Assembly: GCA_964476375.1 (NCBI GenBank)
Contig: CAYYZW010000300.1
Span: 1-64,000 of the forward strand
DNA from: SAT2750 sp964476375
GTDB taxonomy: Bacteria; Planctomycetota; Planctomycetia; Pirellulales; Pirellulaceae
Reading direction: 5' to 3'
Length of the DNA: 64,000 nt
Numbering within the stretch: the first letter of the stretch is position 1; every line of letters begins with the position of its first letter. The notes beneath the pieces are model-generated. The model was not told the origin of the DNA and did not search any database. It saw nothing but the letters and a program-made list of their open reading frames with translations. The position numbers were made by a program, and so were the translations under genes. Of the stretch, positions 35,453 to 43,353 are shown piece by piece.

Positions 35453-36097
35453 ATGTCGAGCACGCCAGCCGACGACAACCCGCTGCCGGAAAATGATCCT
35501 GGACAGCCGCTCGACCAGGATGTCGTGGCCCCCGGTGAGGGTCCGGATGAAGTGAGCAGTCCAACTGCAGCGGAAGCGGAGCAGCCTGCGGCCCCTGAAA
35601 TGAGCCTGGAACAGCAGCTTGCGGATGCCGAGCAGAGCCTGCTGCGGGGAAAGGCGGAACTGGAGAATTTCCGGAAACGTTCGCAGCGGGAGATGGCTGA
35701 ACAGCGCCGCTACGCCTCCCTGCCGCTTGCCAGGGACCTGCTTGACGTGATCGATAACCTGCAGAGGGCGGTCCAGGCCGCGGTCGATGCCGGTGAAGGA
35801 GAGGGGCTTGTCCGCGGCGTACAAATGGTCGTGGACCAGCTTGGTACCATTCTCGGCCAGTATCATTGTGTACTGATCGAGGCGGAGGACCAGGTTTTTG
35901 ACCCGAACTTCCACGAGGCGATAGGGCAGGTACCAAGTGAGGATCATCCTGCCGGAACCATTCTCCAGGTGACCCAGCCTGGTTATCGAATGCACGATCG
36001 CGTCGTACGCCCTTCCCAGGTGCTGGTAGCCACAACGCCCGAACCGGTTGTGGAGGATACTGCCCCCGGTGCAGAAGAAGAGGAAATGACAGAATAA
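35453..36097 (+). CDS. grpE: Nucleotide exchange factor GrpE
   Basis: A 214-residue exchange factor for DnaK. An acidic N-terminal stretch is followed by the long coiled coil (about 45-100, ELENFRKRSQREMAEQR) and the beta-domain signature (FDPNFHEAIGQV). GGAGG-AGGA lies before the ATG, overlapping the dnaJ end. The stop shares one base with the start of the next gene. No dnaK is in the window. Confidence 0.93.
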   Translation: MSSTPADDNPLPENDPGQPLDQDVVAPGEGPDEVSSPTAAEAEQPAAPEMSLEQQLADAEQSLLRGKAELENFRKRSQREMAEQRRYASLPLARDLLDVIDNLQRAVQAAVDAGEGEGLVRGVQMVVDQLGTILGQYHCVLIEAEDQVFDPNFHEAIGQVPSEDHPAGTILQVTQPGYRMHDRVVRPSQVLVATTPEPVVEDTAPGAEEEEMTE

Positions 36098-36435
36098 TGC
36101 CAACCTACGACTACCAGTGCGACGCCTGCGATCACTGTTTTGAGCTATTCCAGAAGATCAGTGATCCTGTGAAACGGAAGTGTCCCGAGTGTGGGCGGTT
36201 CAAGTTGCGACGACTGTTTGGTACAGGTGCGGCAATCCTCTTCAAGGGCTCCGGCTTCTACGAAACAGATTATCGCAGTACAGCCTACAAGAAGAGTGCC
36301 GAGGAAGATCGAAAAGCCGAGACAAAATCAAAAGAGAGTTCCTCGGATAAGAAAGAGGGCGAAAGCAAGAAACCTGCTGCCAAGGCGGAGAAGAAGTCCA
36401 CGCCGAAGCCGGACAAGGGAAGCTCGAAAGACTGA
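36097..36435 (+). CDS. FmdB-family zinc-ribbon protein
   Basis: A 112-residue protein. The N-terminal ribbon (MPTYDYQCDACDHCFE, then KCPECG) has the two CxxC pairs of the FmdB/CxxC_CXXC_SSSS regulatory family. Its body is followed by a lysine- and serine-rich tail (about 65-112), likely disordered and possibly nucleic-acid binding. Translation is coupled to grpE by a TAATG overlap. FmdB homologues are proposed regulators; the target here is unknown. Confidence 0.8.
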   Translation: MPTYDYQCDACDHCFELFQKISDPVKRKCPECGRFKLRRLFGTGAAILFKGSGFYETDYRSTAYKKSAEEDRKAETKSKESSSDKKEGESKKPAAKAEKKSTPKPDKGSSKD

Positions 36436-36459
36436 GCGGTGGCAGAAAACGTCACCGCT
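36435..36459 (+). terminator. Hairpin after the FmdB-like gene
   Basis: A 7-bp perfect stem (36435-36441 with 36453-36459), extendable by a wobble, starting at the stop codon. It lacks a T-run, so it may be a stability element or a weak terminator. Confidence 0.3.
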
Positions 36460-36528
36460 TGTCGCAAAAATAGTGATCGGTCACTAGAATAATTGCGTCG
36501 TCAAAAAACGTTGTCCAGGATCGATGCG

Positions 36529-36687
36529 ATGATCTGCCCGGTCTGCCAGAACGAGTTCGAAGATCAGAAAACCACGGCGTTGCCGTTTTGCTCGGATCGC
36601 TGTCGGCACGTGGATCTGGGACGTTGGCTCAATGAGGAATATGGCATTCCTGTTGGGGACGAAATGATGGAAAATGAAGTGGGCTGA
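36529..36687 (+). CDS. yacG: DNA gyrase inhibitor YacG
   Basis: A 52-residue zinc protein. MICPVCQNEF and CSDRCRHVDLGRWLNEEY give the Cys4 site (CPVC and CSDRC) and the helical signature. The ATG at 36529 has CAGGA eight bases upstream. YacG inhibits gyrase in E. coli by binding GyrB; the role in planctomycetes is inferred. Confidence 0.88.
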   Translation: MICPVCQNEFEDQKTTALPFCSDRCRHVDLGRWLNEEYGIPVGDEMMENEVG

Positions 36688-36750
36688 ACGGTTAGCACGA
36701 TCGCTGGCCACCATGTAGAGGTTGTTTAATTCGATTCTAGAAAAGCAGGA

Positions 36751-38130
36751 ATGATATCCATGGCTGATTCCCAGACGAGCAGCGGCTGTTCCACGAGTAA
36801 CTGTTGCGGGGTCTCCCTGCTGGGCCGGGCCTTTGGTGTCTCGATCTCCATTCCCGTCCTGATCCTGGCTGTGGCCGGGCTGGTTGCCATCCCGCTGGGC
36901 TGGCACCTGGGCGGCATGCTTTTTGTCGGGTCGGCAGTAGAGGGTGAGGCGAATGCACAGATGGTGGCAAGGGAGGCTATTGTGCTGGAGAAAACGGAGA
37001 GTATTTTCACCTCCCCTTCCGTGGACCAGGAGGAAGAGGATGAATCCCTCTGGTCAGGCCCTCTCAATGGAGTGACTCGTAACCTGGAACCGCAGCGAGG
37101 AACGATCAGCGGTGTTTACACCGAGTTGCTGGAACCGGCTACGAAGTTTTTTGATCGGCAGGCAAGCTGGAATGATCTGGCGCTGTACACGTTCGGTGGA
37201 CTCTGGACGCTGCTGGTCTACGCGCTCTTTGGAGGGGCCATCTCCCGGATTGCCGTGGTCCAGCTGGGGCGGGGAGAACGTGTCTCGCTGGGTGAGTCGC
37301 TGAGGTTTTCCATCCGCAAGCTGCGATCCTATTTCATGGCACCCCTGTTTGTGATTATCGCCAGTCTCCTGCTTGCACTTCTGATTACCATTCCCAGCCT
37401 GCTGATGCGTGCCGGCGGCTGGGGAACCGCGGTCGTCGGCGTGGGCTGGGTGATCGTCTTGATCCTGGCCGCCGCGATGGCGGTGCTGCTGGTCGTTCTC
37501 TCGTTTGGCTGGCCATTGATGTGGGGAGCGATCAGTGCCGAGGAGACCGGGGATGTCTTTGAGGCCACCAGCCGCAGCTTCTCTTACACCATCCAGCGGC
37601 CGCTGAAATATGCCTGCTACGTGGTCGTGGCCCTGATTATCGGTGGCCTTGGCTGGTGGCTGGTGGACCTGGTGGCAAACCAGGTGACCGAACTGGCACT
37701 CTGGTCTGCCTCCTGGGGTGGTGGTCTTGAAAATGTTGCTGCGCTTCAGGATGGGGAAGATAAAACGGGTGCCCTGGCTGTCGGTGCCAATATCATCAAC
37801 TTCTTGAATGACGTGGTGGGGTACCTGGTGGCGGCCTACACCTTCGCTTTCTTCTGGGCCGGCTCTGCAGCGATCTACCTGCTGCTGCGAAAGGACACGG
37901 ACCAGACCGAGCTGGACGATGTTTACATGCCCAGTGAAGAGGCCCAGTTCGAACTGCCCCAGCTGCACCAGCCGACCGAATCCGAGAATGCCGCTGGAGA
38001 GGATGCCGCCCCCGATGCCGAGGAAGCGGGGGAGGAAGCAGACGCCGAGGAAGCGGGGGAGGAAGCAGACGCCGGGGAAGCGGGCGAGGAAGCAGACGCC
38101 GGGGAGAACGACGCAGGGGAAGATGACTAG
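36751..38130 (+). CDS. Polytopic membrane protein with acidic repeat tail
   Basis: A 459-residue protein I cannot name with certainty. An N-terminal Cys-rich piece (SGCSTSNCCG) precedes the first membrane segment (about 30-62). A soluble loop follows, then about five more membrane segments (e.g. LFVIIASLLLALLITIPSLL, VGWVIVLILAAAMAVLLVVL). The C-terminus (about 400-459) is highly acidic, carrying nine-residue DAEEAGEEA-type repeats, and is probably cytoplasmic. It resembles planctomycete conserved membrane proteins of unknown role. It is convergent with the receiver-like gene. Confidence 0.75.
   Translation: MISMADSQTSSGCSTSNCCGVSLLGRAFGVSISIPVLILAVAGLVAIPLGWHLGGMLFVGSAVEGEANAQMVAREAIVLEKTESIFTSPSVDQEEEDESLWSGPLNGVTRNLEPQRGTISGVYTELLEPATKFFDRQASWNDLALYTFGGLWTLLVYALFGGAISRIAVVQLGRGERVSLGESLRFSIRKLRSYFMAPLFVIIASLLLALLITIPSLLMRAGGWGTAVVGVGWVIVLILAAAMAVLLVVLSFGWPLMWGAISAEETGDVFEATSRSFSYTIQRPLKYACYVVVALIIGGLGWWLVDLVANQVTELALWSASWGGGLENVAALQDGEDKTGALAVGANIINFLNDVVGYLVAAYTFAFFWAGSAAIYLLLRKDTDQTELDDVYMPSEEAQFELPQLHQPTESENAAGEDAAPDAEEAGEEADAEEAGEEADAGEAGEEADAGENDAGEDD
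38017..38097 (+). repeat. 27-bp tandem repeat, three copies
   Basis: Three consecutive 27-base units (38017-38043, 38044-38070, 38071-38097), with a partial fourth, code the acidic C-terminal repeat of the membrane protein. The first two are identical and the third has two changes. Confidence 0.85.
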
Positions 38131-38140
38131 CGATACCGGA

Positions 38141-38497
38141 TCAGTCCTCTGGTTCACCGCCAAGGATGCTGCTGATCTGCTGATTGAACTCGCCATTGCC
38201 AAGAACCTGGTCGAAACCGGCATTGCGTGCTGACTCCAAGAGTTCCTGCTGGACATGGGGGCCAAAGCCCACCAGGCGGGGTCCCGGATCGGACTTTCGG
38301 GCCGCGGCCTGTATTGCGGTGGGCGAAAGCCCCGGGCATGTCAAGTCGACCAGGACCAGCGTGGTACCGGGGTTGCCCAGCCGATCGGTGAGCTGTTCCG
38401 GATTCCGGACAGTCATGAGCTCACGTCCCAGCTGCTCGGCGGCAGCCCGTACTCGTGAGGGAAACAGCAGGTCGCGGGAGAGAAGCAGGATCGTCAT
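38141..38497 (-). CDS. Receiver-like small protein
   Basis: A 118-residue protein with the alternating strand/helix pattern of response-regulator receiver domains. The central strand VLVDLTCPGL places an Asp where a phospho-acceptor would be, and VGFGPHVQQELLESARNAGFDQVLG resembles the alpha4-beta5 face. The N-terminal acidic pair is absent (LLLSRDLLFPSR), so it is probably not phosphorylated in the usual way. It follows the PII gene by 45 bases on the same strand, so a shared transcript is likely. Confidence 0.6.
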   Translation of the reverse strand: MTILLLSRDLLFPSRVRAAAEQLGRELMTVRNPEQLTDRLGNPGTTLVLVDLTCPGLSPTAIQAAARKSDPGPRLVGFGPHVQQELLESARNAGFDQVLGNGEFNQQISSILGGEPED

Positions 38498-38542
38498 CGG
38501 CGCTGCCTCGCGCGCAGTGAATTGGAGAATGGGCGGGGCGGC

Positions 38543-38890
38543 CTAGATGGCCTCCGGCCCGACCACATCCCGGTCGACCTGGTAGGCCTCGTCCATGGGC
38601 AGGACGAAGATCTTCCCATCTCCGATGGCCCCCTCCGGGCCCGTGCGGGCGGCCGAAACAATTGATTCAATCGTTCGCTCAACAAAATCGTCATTGACAG
38701 CGATCTCCAGGGTTATCTTCCGTAACAGGTGCGTCTTGTATTCCATTCCTCGATATAATGCCGTCTGCCCACGTTGTCGGGCATACCCCTGGGCATCACA
38801 GACCGTCATCCGCTCCACGCCGATGTCCGTCAGTGCCGCCTGGACTGCCTTGAGCTTGGTCGGTTGAATGATAGCCACGATCATGCGCAT
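38543..38890 (-). CDS. glnB: Nitrogen regulatory protein PII with extended B-loop
   Basis: A PII signal protein, trimeric in the family, sensing ATP/ADP, 2-oxoglutarate and nitrogen state. The start MRMIVAIIQPTKLKAVQAAL at 38890 matches the family; the open frame reaches 29 codons upstream without a ribosome site. The T-loop GYARQRGQTALYRGMEY has the tyrosine that is uridylylated in proteobacteria. The B-loop reads TGPEGAIGDGKIF, three residues longer than the usual TGKIGDGKIF. The C-terminus differs from the RTGE-type end. The partner (AmtB or other) is not in the window. Confidence 0.88.
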   Translation of the reverse strand: MRMIVAIIQPTKLKAVQAALTDIGVERMTVCDAQGYARQRGQTALYRGMEYKTHLLRKITLEIAVNDDFVERTIESIVSAARTGPEGAIGDGKIFVLPMDEAYQVDRDVVGPEAI

Positions 38891-39011
38891 GGTGAGGATC
38901 GGCGAATATGGCCCCGGGGTCGTACTGGTGAGATCGATCGTGCCGTCCAGTGTATCACAACGCCTTTCAACTGGCATAAATTAAGAATTCCCTGGGAGCT
39001 GGTGTGAGTTG

Positions 39012-39977
39012 ATGAAAGCAGAGGAACTTCCCACTCGAGTGCTGGAGCGATTCGGACTGCAGGGGCCGGGGCATTCACTCGGCACTGCCGGCGGCTTTAG
39101 TGGCGCTCGCTTCTGGCAGCTCCCGCAGGCGCAGGAGGACTGGGGTATCCGCCGCTGGCCGCGGGAACATCCCCCGGTTTCTCGCTTGCGGTGGATTCAC
39201 TCGGTACTCCGGCACTCGCTTGGCCATGGGTTTCCCTTGCTTCCAGCGATGCGGACCACGCCTGCCGGGGAGAGTTTTGTTCGTGAGGCAGGATTCCTCT
39301 GGGAGTGCAGCCGCTGGATGCCCGGCATACCGGCCCTGGAGCAGGACCCCTCTCCCGTTCGCATTGCCAACGCCCTGGATGCCCTGGCACGATTCCACCG
39401 GTCGGTGGAGGACTTTCTGCCACGGCAGGACCGTTCCCCGGCACCGGCGATCGAGAGCCGACTGGCATTTTACCAGTCCCTGGTCGATGGCTGGATCAAT
39501 GGCATCCAGGTCCGGCTTGGCCAGAGTGACTGGACCGATATGAACCAGCGGGCAGGGAAGATTGTAGATAGATTCCAGGGGCTGCGAGGGCAACTGCAGT
39601 CCCGGTTGGCATCGGCGTCCCGGTTCCGGGTGACGCTGCTTCCCTGCATCAGGGATATACGGCCTGCACACGTGCTTTTTCTAGGTAAGGAGGTTTCCTC
39701 GTTCGTCGACTTTGGTGCCATACGGATCGACTCGGTAGCAGCAGATGTCGCCCGCCTGCTGGGAAGTGTCAGTAGTGTTGACGATCAGCATTGGGCCGGG
39801 GGCCTGGAGGCCTACCAGGCAGTTCGCCCCCTGGACCAGGAGGAACAGGAAATGGTCGTGACCCTGGAGCTCGCGAATCGGGCAATGTCCGGCATGCAGT
39901 GGCTCCGCTGGATACTGGTCGAGGGCCGGCAGTTTGAGGACCGGCAGGCAGTCATCCGGCGGCTGGATGAGTTATGA
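39012..39977 (+). CDS. Aminoglycoside-phosphotransferase-fold kinase-like protein
   Basis: A 321-residue protein of the APH/choline-kinase fold. The catalytic loop reads RDIRPAHVLF (compare H-G-D-x-H-x-x-N), with Asp retained but the asparagine replaced by His-Val. The metal Asp is in FVDFGAIRIDSVAADVARLLG. The N-lobe has GGFSGARFWQL as a nucleotide loop. A TTG start precedes the ATG directly. The substrate is unknown; small-molecule kinase or repair roles are possible. Confidence 0.7.
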   Translation: MKAEELPTRVLERFGLQGPGHSLGTAGGFSGARFWQLPQAQEDWGIRRWPREHPPVSRLRWIHSVLRHSLGHGFPLLPAMRTTPAGESFVREAGFLWECSRWMPGIPALEQDPSPVRIANALDALARFHRSVEDFLPRQDRSPAPAIESRLAFYQSLVDGWINGIQVRLGQSDWTDMNQRAGKIVDRFQGLRGQLQSRLASASRFRVTLLPCIRDIRPAHVLFLGKEVSSFVDFGAIRIDSVAADVARLLGSVSSVDDQHWAGGLEAYQAVRPLDQEEQEMVVTLELANRAMSGMQWLRWILVEGRQFEDRQAVIRRLDEL

Positions 39978-40118
39978 GGCTGTTCCCGGAAGGGATCATA
40001 ACACAAGGGCCAGGCAGGTCGCAGCTACACCGGGAAACGACAATTCACTAGAATGAAATGAGCGATGTGCCATAGGAAGCACGACTGTACCACCCAAAGC
40101 AAGACAGACTGGCTGATC

Positions 40119-42104
40119 ATGAATCCTGCATTTCGATACCGGCTTCTTCTCTCATTGCTGCTCGGCTGGGGGGGCCTGTCAGCCGGCGGGTATGCCCAGG
40201 ACGAGAGCGATCCACCCTCGCTCGATTTCGCCGGTGAGCTGGGTGCGGATCCCTTTGGCGATCCGGAGCCGGAGGTCAAGCTCTCGGCGACTTTCCAGTT
40301 GATCGAGGGGACACGTACGGGGCGTATACATGTGACGGCAGAAGTCCGTGAAGACCAGCATATTTACTCGGTCAATCAGAAAAAGGGAGGGCCGACCAAG
40401 TCGACCATCACGGTTGTCGCGGGCCAGGGCGTGGAGGTCACGGGGCCCTTCCAGACCGACTCCGCCCCGAAAATAAAATCTTACCCGGAGTTTTATCCTG
40501 GTCTGCGAATCGAGGAACACGAGGGGACGGTGACCTGGACAGCTCCCATTGAACTGGAGGAGGGCCTGGAGACGGATTCGCTCTTGATTTCGGTCGAGTA
40601 CGACGGCCTGGCCTGTACGAACCAGGAGGATGGTGCGGGGGCCTGTATTCCCCAGTTCCATACTGCCGAAGCGGGGCTGGATGGTTTCTTTGTGGCCAGC
40701 GAGGCCAGTAGCCAGGGTGTTGCCTTTGATCCGGACAAGGTGGCGGTAAATAATGATTCCCAGAATCAATCGCTGGGACTTGTTTTGCTGGCGGCCTTCG
40801 CCGCAGGTTTCATCCTTAATTTCATGCCCTGCGTGCTCCCGGTCGTGGGTTTGAAGATCATGACCTTTGTGGAGCAGGCGGGAGAGAGTCGCCAGAGGAT
40901 CTTCATGCTCAATCTCTGGTTCTCCCTGGGAATGCTGGCGGTCTTTCTTGTCCTGGCCACCCTGGCACGGGTCATCAGTCTTGGGTGGGGAGCCCAGTTC
41001 AGCAGCCTGGCATTTAATGTTGTCCTGGTCGCGGTGGTCTTTGTTTTTGCCCTGAGTTTTCTTGGGGTCTGGGAGATTCCGATCCCTGGATTCAGTGTCA
41101 GTACCGGGATGAATACCGAGGGTGAGGGGGCCGTCGGTGCTTTTGCCAAGGGAATGTTTACGACCGTGCTGGCCACACCCTGTAGCGGCCCCTTGCTGTT
41201 TCCGGCACTCACGTATTCTGTCTCTCAGCCAGTACTGATCACCTACCTCGGTTTCACCATGGTGGGCCTGGGAATGGCCTTTCCTTACCTGATGATTGGT
41301 TCTTTTCCCCAACTGATCAGTTTCCTGCCACGGCCAGGGGCCTGGATGGAGACCTTCAAGCACATCATGGGTTTTGTCCTACTCGCCACCGTGGTCTGGT
41401 TGATGACCATTGTGGCCACGGTTTCTCTTCCCGCGCTGGTTCCGTTGGTCGGTTTCCTTTTTGCCCTCTGGGGGGCTTGCTGGTGGTACGGCAAGGTTCC
41501 ACTGACCGCCGGTCGACGTGCTCGTGGGATGGCACTGCTGCAGGGTGGAATATTTTCTGCTCTGATCGGGTGGGCAATGTTCAGCGAGATGGCACTTGGA
41601 GGAGTCATGGAGTCCCGTTTCAATCAGTTGTTGAATAATGAGGTAATGGCTCGCATCGAAATGTCGCAGCAGACGGAGTCGAAAACATCCGATTCGGAAC
41701 TGGAGTGGGAGCGGTTTTCCCCGCAACGATTAACCGAGATCACGGCCCAGGACAAGACGGTCTTTCTGGACTTCACGGCGGACTGGTGACTGACCTGCAA
41801 GGCCAACGAGGCGGTCGCCTTGAACGTGAAAAAAATGAAGGACTATGTTGAGGCCAACGGTATCGTGATGATGAAGGCGGACAAGACCAGGACCTCTCCG
41901 GAGATCGACGAGCTGTTGGTCAAGCTGGGGAACCGGACCAGGCAGATTCCCTTTTATGCGATTTTTCCCGCTGGACGGCCCAACGAGCCGGTCGTGATGG
42001 ATGGCCTGTATACCTCACCAGGTGCCTTCATCGAGAAGCTCAAGGAAGCAGATCCCAGGACGGCCGGCGCTGCGGAGACCGGTTCATCGGAACCAGGGGG
42101 CTAG
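40119..42104 (+). CDS. DsbD-like thiol:disulfide interchange protein, probable selenoprotein (UGA at codon 557)
   Basis: A 661-residue protein if the in-frame TGA at 41787-41789 is read as selenocysteine. Signal peptide 1-27 ends GGYAQ. The periplasmic alpha-like domain holds C166 and C176. The membrane domain (about 215-535) has eight predicted segments and the two DsbD cysteines: C238 in NFMPCVLPVVG and C355 in TTVLATPCSGP. The C-terminal thioredoxin-like domain reads FLDFTADW-U-LTCKANEAV: Sec replaces the first Cys of CxxC, with C560 resolving. After the TGA the frame stays open 104 more codons and keeps thioredoxin features (FYAIFPAG, cis-Pro region RQIPF). Electrons would pass from cytoplasmic thioredoxin to the periplasm. 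Alternatives are a nonsense mutation or sequence error. The end overlaps the purM stop by 4 bases. Confidence 0.8.
41807..41822 (+). promoter_or_regulatory. Candidate bacterial SECIS hairpin
   Basis: A 6-bp stem (41807-41812 with 41817-41822, one G-U) closes a GGUC tetraloop (41813-41816). The loop starts 23 bases after the UGA; bacterial SECIS elements lie about 16-37 bases downstream, and the E. coli fdhF SECIS has the same GGUC loop. The bulged U of the E. coli element is not evident here. Confidence 0.55.
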
Positions 42105-43162
42105 GCCCAACGGGCCCCGGAGCCGCCACTCTTGATCTCACCCAGCTTCCAGCTCTCCAGGCCTTCCCGGCGGAGGATCCGCTGGATGTTGTCGGCATAG
42201 TAGTTGCTGACGACCAGCACCAGGCCAATACCGAGGTTGAAGACGCGATCCATTTCCTCGTTGTCGACGTCCCCCAGTTGCTGAATCCACTTGAAGACGG
42301 GCGGGATTTCCCAGCTGTCCCGCGCCAGCTCGGCGTGAACCCCCTCCGGGATGACTCGTTCCAGGTTCTCCTGAATCCCTCCACCGGTCACGTGGGCAAT
42401 GCCATGGACGACGTTCTTGACCGTGTAGTGCTTGAGAATCCTGCGAACCGGCTGGGCATAGATGCGCGTGGGTGTGAGAAGGATCTCTCCCACCGTCTTG
42501 CCGAATTCCTCGACCCGGTTCCTGACTTTCAGACCGGCAATATCAAAGACAATCTTGCGGACCAGGCTGAAGCCGTTGGAATGCAGGCCGTTGGAAGCGA
42601 CACCGATGACCACGTCTCCTGGTTCCATCTGGGATCCGTCGATGAGATCATCCTTTTCGACAATCCCGACACAGAACCCTGCCAGGTCGTATTCGCCCTT
42701 GCGGTAAAGGTCCGGCATGATCGCGGTCTCCCCGCCCAGCAGGGAGCAATCGGCTGTCACGCAGCCGTCACTAATGCCCTGGACAACCTGCTCCAGCTTG
42801 ACCGGGTCATCCTGGGACATCGCCACATAGTCGAGGAAGAAAAGTGGTTCTGCACCACAGCAGAGCACATCGTTGACGCACATGGCGACCAGGTCAATTC
42901 CGATCGTGTGATGGATTCCCGTCCGCTTGGCAATCTGCAGCTTGGTTCCCACTCCATCGGTTCCTGAGACCAGCACCGGCTGATGGTAGGTACGGGCAAA
43001 AAGTCCCTGGTTGAAATCAACCTGGAAGAGTCCCGCAAAACCACCTTCCAGGTTCATCACCCGTGGCGTGAAGGTACGTTGCATCAGTCGTGGCAGTCGT
43101 GCCATCGACTCCCGGTAAATGTCCAGGTCAACGCCGGCATCTTTATAAGTTGCTTTACTCAT
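42101..43162 (-). CDS. purM: Phosphoribosylformylglycinamidine cyclo-ligase (AIR synthetase)
   Basis: PurM makes 5-aminoimidazole ribonucleotide in purine synthesis. The start MSKATYKDAGVDLD is at 43162; a GTG five codons upstream (43177) is possible. Family motifs are SGTDGVGTKL, DLVAMCVNDVLCCGAEPLFF and LLGGETAIMPD, plus the ATP and FGAM residues around HGIAHVTGGGIQENL. It is the PurM rather than the related SelD: there is no Cys/Sec-Lys active loop and the purine signature is complete. The end overlaps the DsbD-like gene by 4 bases. Confidence 0.95.
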   Translation of the reverse strand: MSKATYKDAGVDLDIYRESMARLPRLMQRTFTPRVMNLEGGFAGLFQVDFNQGLFARTYHQPVLVSGTDGVGTKLQIAKRTGIHHTIGIDLVAMCVNDVLCCGAEPLFFLDYVAMSQDDPVKLEQVVQGISDGCVTADCSLLGGETAIMPDLYRKGEYDLAGFCVGIVEKDDLIDGSQMEPGDVVIGVASNGLHSNGFSLVRKIVFDIAGLKVRNRVEEFGKTVGEILLTPTRIYAQPVRRILKHYTVKNVVHGIAHVTGGGIQENLERVIPEGVHAELARDSWEIPPVFKWIQQLGDVDNEEMDRVFNLGIGLVLVVSNYYADNIQRILRREGLESWKLGEIKSGGSGARWA

Positions 43163-43278
43163 GGATGTTTCGTCCACAGGGCCCTGCCGCCTACCCTGTT
43201 ATCCTAATAGATTTGTCGGGCTGGTCGAAGCGGTAGCAGGGGGGATCCCCCGAACTCGTCTCTGCCCAGGTGATTTCC

Positions 43279-43284
43279 TATAAT
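43279..43284 (+). promoter_or_regulatory. Perfect TATAAT box before the P-type ATPase
   Basis: TATAAT at 43279-43284 lies 69 bases before the GTG of the ATPase. No good -35 lies at 16-18 bases (TCGTCT at 17), so it is a weak or activator-dependent promoter, or chance. Confidence 0.35.
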
Positions 43285-43353
43285 GGGGGTGAGGCATGCA
43301 ACCGCATGTAAAATGTGAAATTAACAGGTTATTCCTGACGAGGTTCCCTGCCT

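Noticed and set aside
41820..42104. Separate small gene starting after the UGA of the DsbD-like frame
   Set aside because: Same frame as the upstream part, contains the resolving-Cys thioredoxin half, and has no own ribosome site; better explained as the C-terminal half of one protein.
42101..43162. Possible selD (selenophosphate synthetase) beside the putative selenoprotein
   Set aside because: The protein has PurM motifs and lacks the SelD catalytic Cys/Sec-Lys loop; the fold similarity is superfamily-level only.
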